Shown here piece by piece: positions 1 through 6,532 of a stretch of DNA of 14,823 nucleotides; within the stretch, counting starts at the first letter, position 1; each line of letters opens with the position of its first letter. The stretch is from Clostridia bacterium (lineage in GTDB: Bacteria > Bacillota > Clostridia > TANB77 > CAG-508): NCBI GenBank assembly GCA_900754085.1, contig CAAEBO010000029.1:1-14823 (forward strand), given 5' to 3'. A model generated the notes under the pieces. It worked only from the letters and a program-made list of their open reading frames with translations, did not search any database and was not told the DNA's origin. The position numbers and the translations under genes are program-made.

Positions 1-807
1 AAAATTATTTTTATTTAATATTAATTCTTCTAAATTTTCGATTAATTCTTCTTTTGAATTAATATCTGTTATATTATAATTTATTTCTTTAAATTCTCTT
101 TCGTCTATTGGAATAAATTCGATATTTATTTCTTTTTTGTTTATCTCTCCTGATATAAAACCATGCTCACCTAATTCATCAAATCCAAATGAAATTGTTG
201 AACCTGGGTATACTACTTTATTATCATATTTTGGTTTATGAATATGGCCTAAAGCAACATAGTCAAATTTAGCAACATCTTTTGTTGCTATTGGATTATA
301 TAATTCTTTTCCTTCTTTTGAACTATCTAAATCTGCATGCATTATTAATATATTATTTTGTTCATTATCTAAATTTATTTCGTCTAAATCAATTCCTTCT
401 GAATAAAAACTATTAAACCCATATCCATATATATTTGTGTCTTCATTTAATTTTATTTTTTCTACATTATATTTAAATATATGTACATTACTGTTCCAAT
501 TAAACTTCATATAATATGAATTTATTAAATATGGGTCATGATTCCCTGGTGATATAAATATCTTTGTATTTGGTATTGTCTTGAATAAATTATTTATATA
601 TTCTATTGTACTTTGCTTTACATAGTCATTTTCGTATAAATCTCCCGCTATGAATAAACATTCTATTCTATTTTCTTGTATATATTCTATTATTTTCTTA
701 AATACTTTTCTTTGTTCTAATCTTCTTATATCTGATAGACCTTCTATTTTTCTTAAAGTTGTAAATGGACTGTCAAAGTGCATATCTGCTATATGTACAA
801 ACTTCAT
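1..807 (-). CDS. SbcD/YhaO-like metallophosphoesterase (DNA repair exonuclease family), 3' end cut by window edge
   Basis: This is the N-terminal 269 codons of a calcineurin-like metallophosphoesterase; the frame stays open to base 1. The metal-binding motifs appear in the expected order: D8-x-H10 (HIADMHFDSPF), G55-D56 with N60-D61 (GDLYEND), G88-N89-H90-D91, H157 (MHADL) and G187-H188-I-H190. The later PGSTISFGFDELGEHGF stretch is typical of the YhaO/SbcD-type subgroup rather than of phosphodiesterases acting on small molecules. In that subgroup the nuclease usually works with an SMC-like ATPase encoded just downstream, which here would lie to the left of the window. The ATG at 807 follows an AAGGAGGAA ribosome binding site. 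Its own promoter is at 840-868. The family call is firm; which member (SbcD or YhaO) cannot be settled without the C-terminus and partner. Confidence 0.88.
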   Translation of the reverse strand, partial: MKFVHIADMHFDSPFTTLRKIEGLSDIRRLEQRKVFKKIIEYIQENRIECLFIAGDLYENDYVKQSTIEYINNLFKTIPNTKIFISPGNHDPYLINSYYMKFNWNSNVHIFKYNVEKIKLNEDTNIYGYGFNSFYSEGIDLDEINLDNEQNNILIMHADLDSSKEGKELYNPIATKDVAKFDYVALGHIHKPKYDNKVVYPGSTISFGFDELGEHGFISGEINKKEINIEFIPIDEREFKEINYNITDINSKEELIENLEELILNKNNF

Positions 808-839
808 TTCTTCCTCCTTTGTAAACATTTGTTTTTAAT

Positions 840-868
840 ACTATAGCATAAAAAAATTTGTTTGTCAT
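840..868 (-). promoter_or_regulatory. Sigma-A-type promoter for the metallophosphoesterase gene
   Basis: Reading the minus strand, ATGACA (863-868) and TATAGT (840-845) are separated by exactly 17 bases. The -10 is extended by TGC (846-848). Transcription would begin near 833, giving a leader of about 26 bases before the ATG at 807. Confidence 0.65.
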
Positions 869-990
869 TAATTTTATGGTTTATTTATATATAAATTATG
901 AAATTTAATATTATTAACAAATGTCATATTTACTTTATTGTTTATTAATATAAAAAAACTATTTTTAAAGAATTTGCCTGTTTTTATACA

Positions 991-1020
991 AAAAAAAGCG
1001 TAACTTAAAAAATTACGCTT
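991..1020 (-). terminator. Intrinsic terminator of tRNA-Arg
   Basis: An 8-bp perfect stem (996-1003 with 1013-1020) is followed on the minus strand by a run of T (As at 991-997). It starts at the very last base of the encoded CCA tail, so the primary transcript ends just after the tRNA. Confidence 0.8.
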
Positions 1021-1096
1021 GGTGCACCAGGAGGAATTCGAATCCCCGACCTCTCGGTTCGTAGCCGAGTGCTCTATCCAGCTAAGCTACTGGTGC
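1020..1096 (-). tRNA. tRNA-Arg (anticodon ACG)
   Basis: A complete cloverleaf reads on the minus strand. The acceptor stem GCACCAG (1090-1096) pairs with CTGGTGC (1024-1030), with discriminator A at 1023 and the CCA tail encoded at 1020-1022. The anticodon stem CTCGG/CCGAG flanks loop CTACGAA, giving ACG, and the T-arm has GGTTCGA-type sequence (GGGATTCGAATTCC). With A at position 34 this tRNA would need deamination to inosine by TadA to read CGU, CGC and CGA. It has its own promoter and terminator. Confidence 0.97.
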
Positions 1097-1108
1097 ATAT
1101 CCTTTAAT

Positions 1109-1137
1109 ATTATAACAGTTATTTTTTAATTATTCAA
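1109..1137 (-). promoter_or_regulatory. Promoter of tRNA-Arg
   Basis: On the minus strand, TTGAAT (1132-1137) is separated by 17 bases from a perfect TATAAT (1109-1114). The predicted start is a few bases before the mature tRNA 5' end at 1096. Confidence 0.8.
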
Positions 1138-1165
1138 GTTTTTTTAAAATTTTCTATAAAAAGGC

Positions 1166-1194
1166 TTGAAATTTTAATTTTATTATGTTATATT
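1166..1194 (+). promoter_or_regulatory. Promoter of tRNA-Pro
   Basis: TTGAAA (1166-1171) and TATATT (1189-1194) are separated by 17 bases, and the start would lie about 12 bases before the tRNA. It is back to back with the tRNA-Arg promoter, the two -35 boxes being about 28 bases apart. Confidence 0.7.
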
Positions 1195-1212
1195 ATACTA
1201 GTACGTTGTAAT

Positions 1213-1288
1213 CGAGGTGTAGCGCAGTTGGTAGCGCGCGTGGTTTGGGACCATGAGGTCGCAGGTTCGATCCCTGTCACCTCGACCA
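1213..1288 (+). tRNA. tRNA-Pro (anticodon TGG)
   Basis: Acceptor stem CGAGGTG (1213-1219) pairs with CACCTCG (1278-1284), with discriminator A at 1285 and encoded CCA at 1286-1288. The D-arm is AGCGCAGTTGGTAGCGC, the anticodon loop TTTGGGA gives TGG, and the T-arm contains GGTTCGATCC. This is the usual bacterial proline isoacceptor that reads CCA and CCG. It forms a single-gene unit with its own promoter and a double terminator. Confidence 0.97.
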
Positions 1289-1292
1289 GAAG

Positions 1293-1355
1293 AAGGAGCT
1301 TTTTAAAAGCTCCTTAAATTGTTTTTAGGCTATTTTTAGCCTTTTTTCTTTTTTT
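1293..1355 (+). terminator. Tandem hairpins downstream of tRNA-Pro, the second a classical intrinsic terminator
   Basis: The first hairpin is a near-perfect palindrome (1293-1315, AAGGAGC...GCTCCTT) without a strong U-tract. The second, AGGCTA/TAGCCT (1327-1332 with 1337-1342, 4-base loop), runs straight into TTTTTCTTTTTTTT. The first hairpin may also serve the gene that ends at 1403 on the opposite strand. Confidence 0.8.
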
Positions 1356-1402
1356 AAACTTTCTATATTTATGTTACTGCATTCAAATTATAGCTTATAC
1401 AG

Positions 1403-2578
1403 TTATAATTCAAGTTCATCAGTTTCTTTTGGATTAAATCTATCAAATGTTCCTATTATTTGTAATGAATTTTTATCTATACTATCTATAAATTGTTTCA
1501 TTTCCTCTGGAGCTTTACCTATATATTTTTTATATTTAGCAGAGTATAGGTAATAAATATTATTCTTTTTATCATCAGACTCTTTTAAAGGCTTTACTTT
1601 CAATATAGATATTATCCTAGATAAGTCGTTTCCTGTGTAGCTACCTACATAAGCTTGTATTCTTGAGCCTTCTTCTGGAGATAATATATTTTTAGCAACA
1701 TACAAATAATATCTTATATTTTCTAGATAATTCATTGTACTTTTATACTCAGTTAATTTATTTATATTTTCAAAAATATAATCTAATTTATATTTTAATA
1801 ATTCTTCTTCCGAAACATCTTTATTATGTAATACATATTTTTTAAACAATTCTGGGTTGTTCATATCTTTTCTTAATAATTCAATGGTATCTTCTGTATA
1901 AAATCCTCTTTCATTCTCTTTTGAAATTGTTGGTATAAAAAAACTATATCCTAATTTTTTATCTAATTTTTCAATATCTCGTCTTGTTAAACTATCAATT
2001 TTACCATAAAAAAGTTCTAATCTCTTTAAATAAGATTCATTATCTTCTTTTAATACTGGATCATTTACAGGTCTGTTCAAGTCACAACAGAAATTATTTA
2101 CTCTTCTTGAAGTTTTTATTCTAGATAAATCACTAATTAAATTTACAACATAATTTTTTCCGTCAATTTTTAATATTGTGTCTATATGCGTGATTGGACT
2201 TTCAGGATATTTTTTTACTAGGTCTGCAGAAATCCCAATTCGTTTATCTCTTAATATACTAACATATAATTCTGAAATTGACTTGCAAATTCCATGATAT
2301 TCGCTATCTATTACATCATTATAATGTCTTTCTTTTCCTTCTCTATCAGTAAATACAAATTTAGGACTTTCACTAACAATTTTTCCCAATTCTAGATATA
2401 TGTAATATGCCTTTTCAATTTGAGATAAATTTTGTGGCATATTATTTATAATATTAGTAATTTTAGAACTATTGATTAAGTTTGTATAAATATTTTTAGG
2501 TGATTCTAATAATAGTTGATTTTGATTTTTATTTTTTAGTTTATTTATAAAGTTTTTTAAGTAATCAACTATTCTCAT
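1403..2578 (-). CDS. Uncharacterised protein with a transglutaminase-like Cys-His-Asp pattern
   Basis: This 391-residue protein has no signal peptide and no membrane segment, so it is probably cytoplasmic. Around residues 95-152 it shows HGIC98KSISELYVSILRDKRI, then TH131IDTILKIDGKNYVVN and LISD150L. A Cys at a helix start in G-x-C-x-S, a His about 33 residues later at the start of a beta hairpin, and an Asp about 19 residues on is the layout of the transglutaminase-like cysteine-enzyme superfamily. The rest (160-391) is a mostly helical charged region that I do not recognise. The start at 2578 is chosen because AGGAGGTGA sits 7 bases upstream. An in-frame upstream Met at 2644 would add 22 hydrophobic residues but has no ribosome binding site and lies upstream of the promoter. 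The gene stands alone, divergent from the CmpB-family gene. The fold call is inferred from the motif only; protease, amidase or inactive variants are all possible. Confidence 0.6.
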   Translation of the reverse strand: MRIVDYLKNFINKLKNKNQNQLLLESPKNIYTNLINSSKITNIINNMPQNLSQIEKAYYIYLELGKIVSESPKFVFTDREGKERHYNDVIDSEYHGICKSISELYVSILRDKRIGISADLVKKYPESPITHIDTILKIDGKNYVVNLISDLSRIKTSRRVNNFCCDLNRPVNDPVLKEDNESYLKRLELFYGKIDSLTRRDIEKLDKKLGYSFFIPTISKENERGFYTEDTIELLRKDMNNPELFKKYVLHNKDVSEEELLKYKLDYIFENINKLTEYKSTMNYLENIRYYLYVAKNILSPEEGSRIQAYVGSYTGNDLSRIISILKVKPLKESDDKKNNIYYLYSAKYKKYIGKAPEEMKQFIDSIDKNSLQIIGTFDRFNPKETDELEL

Positions 2579-2582
2579 AAAC

Positions 2583-2591
2583 TCACCTCCT
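2583..2591 (-). promoter_or_regulatory. Ribosome binding site deciding the start at 2578
   Basis: The minus strand reads AGGAGGTGA, with a 7-base gap between AGGAGG and the ATG. It rules out the longer in-frame start at 2644. Confidence 0.85.
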
Positions 2592-2609
2592 GAAATACTT
2601 ACTAAATAT

Positions 2610-2618
2610 ATTATAGCA
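2610..2618 (-). promoter_or_regulatory. Extended -10 promoter for the transglutaminase-like gene
   Basis: The minus strand reads TGCTATAAT, a perfect -10 (2610-2615) with a TGn extension. The -35 at 17-base spacing is poor (TTTAAT). The start would lie near 2603, giving a leader of about 25 bases. Confidence 0.6.
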
Positions 2619-2733
2619 TACATTAAACCAAAATTAAATATCACATTAGTTTTTATTATGCTATTTTATAATTTCCACTATTAATACAACTATAAAGTTT
2701 TATCCTATTATTATATTGCAAAATAAGTACTTA

Positions 2734-2742
2734 TGTTATAAT
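2734..2742 (+). promoter_or_regulatory. Extended -10 promoter for the CmpB-family gene
   Basis: TGTTATAAT provides a perfect -10 (2737-2742) with the TGn extension. A TTGCAA at 2716-2721 is only 15 bases upstream, so the extended -10 probably carries most of the recognition. The leader to the ATG at 2843 would be about 94 bases. Confidence 0.6.
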
Positions 2743-2842
2743 ATGCTTTGTAAAAAATAAATTTAGATGGTCTTATTATAAAAATAAGATACTTCAATAT
2801 TTCATTAACAGAATTGAAATTAATATAATCTAAAGGAGAACT

Positions 2843-3577
2843 ATGAAAACAAACAACAAATTTAAAAAATCAATTTTTAACATAAAAATACTAGATATAT
2901 CCCTTCACGAAATACTTTGGTATTTTATATTATTTAGTATTGCTGGTCTTTTAATGGAAACTTTCTATTGCTACCACACCACAGGTGTTTTAGAAAGTAG
3001 GAAAGGATTAATTTTCGGACCATTTTGTCCTATTTATGGAATTGGCGCAACATTTCTAATTATTGTACTAAATAAATATAAGAAAAGTTCTTTAAAATTA
3101 TTTATCTATGGAATTTTTTTGGGAAGTATTTTAGAATATTTTATGAGTTTCGTTTTAGAAGCAATTTATGGTACTAGATTTTGGGATTATTCTTATTTAG
3201 ATTTAAATTTAAATGGTAGAGTATCTTTTATTTACTCTATATTTTGGGGAATCTTATCAATCTTTTTAATGAGATTTTTAAAACCTCTATTAGATAAATT
3301 AATTTTTAAAATATCCAACAAAATAACATTTACACTAGACCTAAGTTTAACTATTTTTTTAATATTTGACGTAATAGCTACAATATATGCGCTATCTATA
3401 TATAAAACCAAAGCAATAAATACATATTATAATTTACCACAACCAACTTATAACGCATTTATTACCTTTATAAACAATAATATTTTTTCTGATTCTTATA
3501 TAATGAAAAGCTTTCCAAATATTAGATTTATAGATAATTCTGGTAAAGAAATTTTTGTACGAGATGTTTTAAATTAA
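2843..3577 (+). CDS. CmpB-family integral membrane protein (annotated as putative ABC transporter permease, PF06541 type)
   Basis: This 244-residue protein has about five membrane segments (roughly 25-42, 62-77, 86-108, 127-146 and 164-183). It carries the family's signature blocks in order: GLLMET (35-40), GLIFGPFCPIYGIG (55-68), LEYFMS (97-102), WDYS (114-117), LNLNGRVSF (121-129) and FWGILS (134-139). The soluble tail MKSFPNIRFIDNSGKEI (221-237) is also typical. The family name refers to a supposed ABC permease, but no ATPase is encoded nearby and the substrate, if any, is unknown. ATG 2843 follows AAAGGAGAA. The gene is single, with its own promoter and a leader that could be structured, and it converges on yhbY. 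The family call is firm; the function is unknown. Confidence 0.88.
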   Translation: MKTNNKFKKSIFNIKILDISLHEILWYFILFSIAGLLMETFYCYHTTGVLESRKGLIFGPFCPIYGIGATFLIIVLNKYKKSSLKLFIYGIFLGSILEYFMSFVLEAIYGTRFWDYSYLDLNLNGRVSFIYSIFWGILSIFLMRFLKPLLDKLIFKISNKITFTLDLSLTIFLIFDVIATIYALSIYKTKAINTYYNLPQPTYNAFITFINNNIFSDSYIMKSFPNIRFIDNSGKEIFVRDVLN

Positions 3578-3612
3578 TTGTTTTTTCCTATTATCCTTTA
3601 ATCCATAAAAAA

Positions 3613-3673
3613 TACACCTCCGATTAAAGTAGACCATAACTCTTTTTTATTATGGTCTACCAATCGGGGTGCA
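3613..3673. terminator. Long two-part hairpin between convergent genes, probable bidirectional terminator
   Basis: The inner stem is a perfect 11 bp (GTAGACCATAA, 3629-3639, with 3650-3660; 10-base loop). After a small internal loop the outer stem pairs CTCCGATT (3618-3625) with AATCGGGG (3662-3669), extended past one bulged base by two to three more pairs. On the minus strand it is followed at once by TTTTTT (As at 3607-3612), which suits termination of yhbY. On the plus strand the U-rich stretch is about 13 bases further on. The stem is longer and more GC-rich than the other terminators here. Confidence 0.7.
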
Positions 3674-3712
3674 TTTCAAATTGCTCTTATTTTTTTGTGT
3701 AATTTTATAAAT

Positions 3713-4003
3713 CTATTTTGGCAATGTAATTTTAGATTTATCTTTATTTCTTTTATATAATGTTATTTTACTTCCCATTATTTGCACTATTATAGAATCT
3801 GTTTGTAAAGATATTTCTTCTGCAATATCTTTTATTGGAGCCTCTACACTCTCTAAGACTTTTATTTTAATTAATTCTCTTGCTTTTAATGCGTCTTTTA
3901 TTTGTTTTATTAAGTTATCATTTATCCCTAACTTACCTATTTGAAATATTGGTTCTATGTGATTTGATAAACTTCTTAGGTAAGCACGTTGTTTACTTGT
4001 CAT
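3713..4003 (-). CDS. yhbY: Ribosome assembly RNA-binding protein YhbY (CRM domain)
   Basis: This 96-residue protein consists of a single CRM (CRS1-YhbY) domain, the usual length for the bacterial family. It has the GxxG RNA-contact loop (IGKLGIN, 22-28), the following helix with KALKARELIKIKV-type sequence (39-49), and the C-terminal strand MGSKITLYKR (76-85). Family members associate with pre-50S particles and are thought to help large-subunit assembly. The ATG at 4003 is preceded by AAGGAGAG about 11 bases away, slightly long spacing. It lies 72 bases downstream of comEA on the same strand but has its own good promoter at 4038-4066. Confidence is high. Confidence 0.93.
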   Translation of the reverse strand: MTSKQRAYLRSLSNHIEPIFQIGKLGINDNLIKQIKDALKARELIKIKVLESVEAPIKDIAEEISLQTDSIIVQIMGSKITLYKRNKDKSKITLPK

Positions 4004-4037
4004 AGTATATTACTCTCCTTTTTTAAGATATGTATCT

Positions 4038-4066
4038 ATTTTAATATATTATTTAATTTTTATCAA
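4038..4066 (-). promoter_or_regulatory. Promoter of yhbY
   Basis: On the minus strand TTGATA (4061-4066) and TAAAAT (4038-4043) are separated by 17 bases. They lie in the comEA-yhbY gap, so yhbY can be expressed independently of comEA. Confidence 0.65.
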
Positions 4067-4075
4067 TATATTAAT

Positions 4076-4747
4076 CTATTTTACACAAATTTTTTCTTTC
4101 ATGTTTTCAAATTTACTATCTCCTATTCCACTTACATTTTTTATATCTTCTATTTCTTTAAATTTTCCATTATTTTTTCTATATTCAATTATCTTCTTTG
4201 CTGTAGATTCTCCTACTCCAGGAATTTCCTCTAGTTCGCTTTCCATTGCTGTATTTATATTTATTTTACCGTCTTTTTTAGACTTTACACTTGATATATC
4301 ATCTTCTATTATTATATCATCACCAGCTTCATCCGTTACATATTCTTTTTCTAATACTTTCTCTTCTTCTTTTATTTTCTCGTCTTTAATACTAGGAATG
4401 TAAATCTTTTGACCATCTTCTAGCTTATATGCTAAATTAATTTGAGAAATATCAGCTTCTTCTGTAAAACCATTAGCAGCTTCTACTGCATCTGCAATTC
4501 TTCCTTCTTCTTTTATCTCTACTATTCCTTCATTTTTTACTGCACCTGTAACATGCACGAAAATCTTCGTATCATCTTCGTTTTCCTCTATATTTGTTTC
4601 ATTTTGTAAAATATCATAATTATTTACTTCATTATATTCACTTTCTAAATTGCTACGCGTATAAAAAAACACGCAAAAAAATATAATAATTATTATAATG
4701 CAAACAACAACTATAATTTTGTTGTCTTTCAAATTAAAATCTTTCAT
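4076..4747 (-). CDS. comEA: ComEA family competence/DNA-binding protein (SLBB plus helix-hairpin-helix)
   Basis: This 223-residue membrane-anchored protein has the standard ComEA order. One N-terminal membrane segment (11-29) comes first, then an acidic linker. A SLBB domain follows (62-119, from IFVHVTGAVKNEG to QKIYIPS). A second acidic, lysine-rich linker leads to a tandem helix-hairpin-helix DNA-binding domain (162-221) with hairpins IPGVGE (175-180) and VSGIGD (205-210). ComEA binds double-stranded DNA outside the membrane and hands it to the ComEC channel during transformation. No comEC or comEB is visible here, so competence cannot be concluded. ATG 4747 follows AAAGGAGGT. The gene is divergent from the carboxypeptidase gene. 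Confidence 0.92.
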   Translation of the reverse strand: MKDFNLKDNKIIVVVCIIIIIIFFCVFFYTRSNLESEYNEVNNYDILQNETNIEENEDDTKIFVHVTGAVKNEGIVEIKEEGRIADAVEAANGFTEEADISQINLAYKLEDGQKIYIPSIKDEKIKEEEKVLEKEYVTDEAGDDIIIEDDISSVKSKKDGKININTAMESELEEIPGVGESTAKKIIEYRKNNGKFKEIEDIKNVSGIGDSKFENMKEKICVK

Positions 4748-4803
4748 TAAACCTCCTTTTTATTATAAAAAACTACATTTCCCTAGCTATGTACTATCTT
4801 TAA

Positions 4804-4833
4804 ATCATATTAGAATAATTTCGCTGTACACAA
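4804..4833 (-). promoter_or_regulatory. Possible promoter of comEA
   Basis: On the minus strand TTGTGT (4828-4833) and TATGAT (4804-4809) are 18 bases apart, giving a leader of about 50 bases. A perfect TATAAT at 4762-4767 lies too close to the ribosome binding site to serve as the -10. Confidence 0.4.
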
Positions 4834-4842
4834 AAAAAGGGA

Positions 4843-4871
4843 TTGAAATTTGTCGAAATATAATATATTAT
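4843..4871 (+). promoter_or_regulatory. Promoter of the D-Ala-D-Ala carboxypeptidase gene
   Basis: TTGAAA (4843-4848) and TATTAT (4866-4871) are 17 bases apart. The start would lie near 4878, shortly before the AAAGGAG ribosome binding site. Confidence 0.55.
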
Positions 4872-4899
4872 ATATATATTCTTATAAAGGAGTAGACTT

Positions 4900-6168
4900 A
4901 TGAAATTAAAAAAATTTATTTTATGTTTAATTACTTGCATTGTTTGTTTATCAGTATTGCTACCCGTAAGGTCTTTAGCAGATAATAATAATTTAAACAT
5001 TAATGCAGAATCTGCAATTTTAATTGATGGTGATACAGGAAAAGTTCTATATGAAAAGTCTGCGTACGAAAAGCGTGCACCTGCAAGTACAACAAAAATT
5101 ATGACAGCTTTACTTGCTTTAGAACATTGTAAAACAACAGATATAGCAACCGTTACATCAGAAGCTATAACATCAGTTCCTTCAGGTTATTCTACAGATT
5201 TATTAAAAATGGGAGAAGAATTAACTATAAAAGATTTATTATATGCCTTATTATTACCTTCTTCTAATGAAGCTGCAAATGTACTAGCTATACACATAGC
5301 AGGAAGTATTGATAGTTTTGCTTCTATGATGAATACAAAAGCAATGGAATTAGGTTGTAAAAACACTCATTTTGTAAATCCAAATGGTGTTCATGATGAT
5401 AATCATTATTCAACTGCTTATGATTTATCTCTTATAGCAAAAGAAGCTATGAAAAATGATATATTTAGGCAAATTGTATCTACAGCTTCTTATACTTTAC
5501 CTAGTTCTAATAAATATTCTAGAATAGATAGGACTTTAATAACAACAAATGACTTAATAAAAAAACAAAGCGATAACTATTATGAATATGCAATTGGAAT
5601 TAAAACTGGATTTACTACACCTGCAAAAAATTGCTTAGTATCTTCTGCTACTAAAGATGGTAAAACTTTAATCTCTGTAGTATTACGTTCTAATACAAAT
5701 AATAATAGATATAATGATGCAAAAACATTATTTAATTATGGTTTTGATAATTTTTCTAAAAAGCATATTATAAAGGCTGGTTCTACTATAAAAACTATAG
5801 ATGTAAAAAATGCTACTTCTTCTACTAAAAATTTAAATTTAGTTGCTGAAACTGGTATTAATACAATAGTTACTAATGATAAACTTAATGACACTATAGA
5901 ACCACAAATAAATTTGAATGAACATCTGCAAGCACCAATAAAGAAAGATTCAATAGTTGGTACTGCAACATATACAGTTGATAATATTAAATATACAATT
6001 AATTTAAAAGCTGGAAATGAAGTAAAAAAATCTTATACTTTATATTTGGTTATCGTAATTGCAATAATTGCTTTACTATTTATATTCTTTGAAAAACCAA
6101 ATAAGAAAAAGAAAAGAAAAACAACAAGACGTCCTACAAAAAAATCTGGATATCGAAAAGCAAGGTAA
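4900..6168 (+). CDS. dacF: D-alanyl-D-alanine carboxypeptidase, DacF/PBP5-type low-molecular-weight penicillin-binding protein
   Basis: The enzyme removes the terminal D-Ala from peptidoglycan pentapeptides and so limits cross-linking. This 422-residue protein has a signal peptide (1-27, likely cut after SLA). The peptidase S11 domain shows all three active-site motifs: S63-T-T-K66, S121-S-N123 and K235-T-G237. A C-terminal beta-rich domain follows (about 288-372). One membrane segment (381-397) and a very basic cytoplasmic tail (KPNKKKKRKTTRRPTKK) anchor it to the membrane. Clostridial DacF-type proteins often end in such a segment, whereas E. coli PBP5 uses an amphipathic helix. ATG 4900 follows AAAGGAG. 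The gene is monocistronic, with a terminator that overlaps its stop codon. The enzyme call is firm; the symbol is by family resemblance. Confidence 0.93.
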   Translation: MKLKKFILCLITCIVCLSVLLPVRSLADNNNLNINAESAILIDGDTGKVLYEKSAYEKRAPASTTKIMTALLALEHCKTTDIATVTSEAITSVPSGYSTDLLKMGEELTIKDLLYALLLPSSNEAANVLAIHIAGSIDSFASMMNTKAMELGCKNTHFVNPNGVHDDNHYSTAYDLSLIAKEAMKNDIFRQIVSTASYTLPSSNKYSRIDRTLITTNDLIKKQSDNYYEYAIGIKTGFTTPAKNCLVSSATKDGKTLISVVLRSNTNNNRYNDAKTLFNYGFDNFSKKHIIKAGSTIKTIDVKNATSSTKNLNLVAETGINTIVTNDKLNDTIEPQINLNEHLQAPIKKDSIVGTATYTVDNIKYTINLKAGNEVKKSYTLYLVIVIAIIALLFIFFEKPNKKKKRKTTRRPTKKSGYRKAR

Positions 6169-6190
6169 ATAACTACCTTGCTTTTCTTTT
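6156..6190. terminator. Terminator overlapping the carboxypeptidase stop codon, probably bidirectional
   Basis: A 12-bp perfect stem (6156-6167 with 6174-6185, 6-base loop) is followed by CTTTT on the plus strand and by TTTT at the stem end on the minus strand. The left arm encodes the last residues and part of the TAA stop. It also lies directly after the rsfS stop on the other strand. Confidence 0.8.
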
Positions 6191-6200
6191 GTAATATTAT

Positions 6201-6524
6201 TTAATTTATCTTTTCCCATAAATCTTCTAAATTATAATGTTCTCTATCTTTTTCTGTAAATATATTAACTATTACATCTAAATAGTCCATTAATATCCAT
6301 GAATCTGAATTATATCCTTCTATTTTATGTGCCATAATATCTTCTTTTTTTAACTCTTCTTCTACATTATCTGCTAATGCTCTTATATGAGTTCTAGAAG
6401 TTCCACTTGCTATAATCATATAATCTGCTAAAGAACTTTTTTCTTTTATATCAATAGTCTTTACATCTATTGCTTTTTTGTCATTTAATATATTTACAAT
6501 TTTATTTAATAATTCTTCTTTCAT
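6201..6524 (-). CDS. rsfS: Ribosomal silencing factor RsfS
   Basis: This 107-residue protein matches RsfS (formerly Iojap/YbeB) throughout, including SLADYMIIASGTSRTHIRAL (31-50) and the C-terminal DSWILMDYLDVIVNIF (74-89) with REHYNLEDLW. RsfS binds uL14 on the 50S subunit and blocks subunit joining when nutrients are low. It is the last gene of a two-gene operon, 8 bases after the LCP gene, and its AGGAGG ribosome binding site overlaps the LCP stop codon. The LCP-rsfS order is common in Firmicutes. ATG 6524 is the only sensible start. Confidence 0.95.
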   Translation of the reverse strand: MKEELLNKIVNILNDKKAIDVKTIDIKEKSSLADYMIIASGTSRTHIRALADNVEEELKKEDIMAHKIEGYNSDSWILMDYLDVIVNIFTEKDREHYNLEDLWEKIN

Positions 6525-6532
6525 ATTTCCTC

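Noticed and set aside
2579..2644. N-terminal extension of the transglutaminase-like protein to an upstream Met, which would look like a signal peptide
   Set aside because: The AGGAGGTGA site and the extended -10 promoter both lie inside this stretch, so the hydrophobic residues are not translated.
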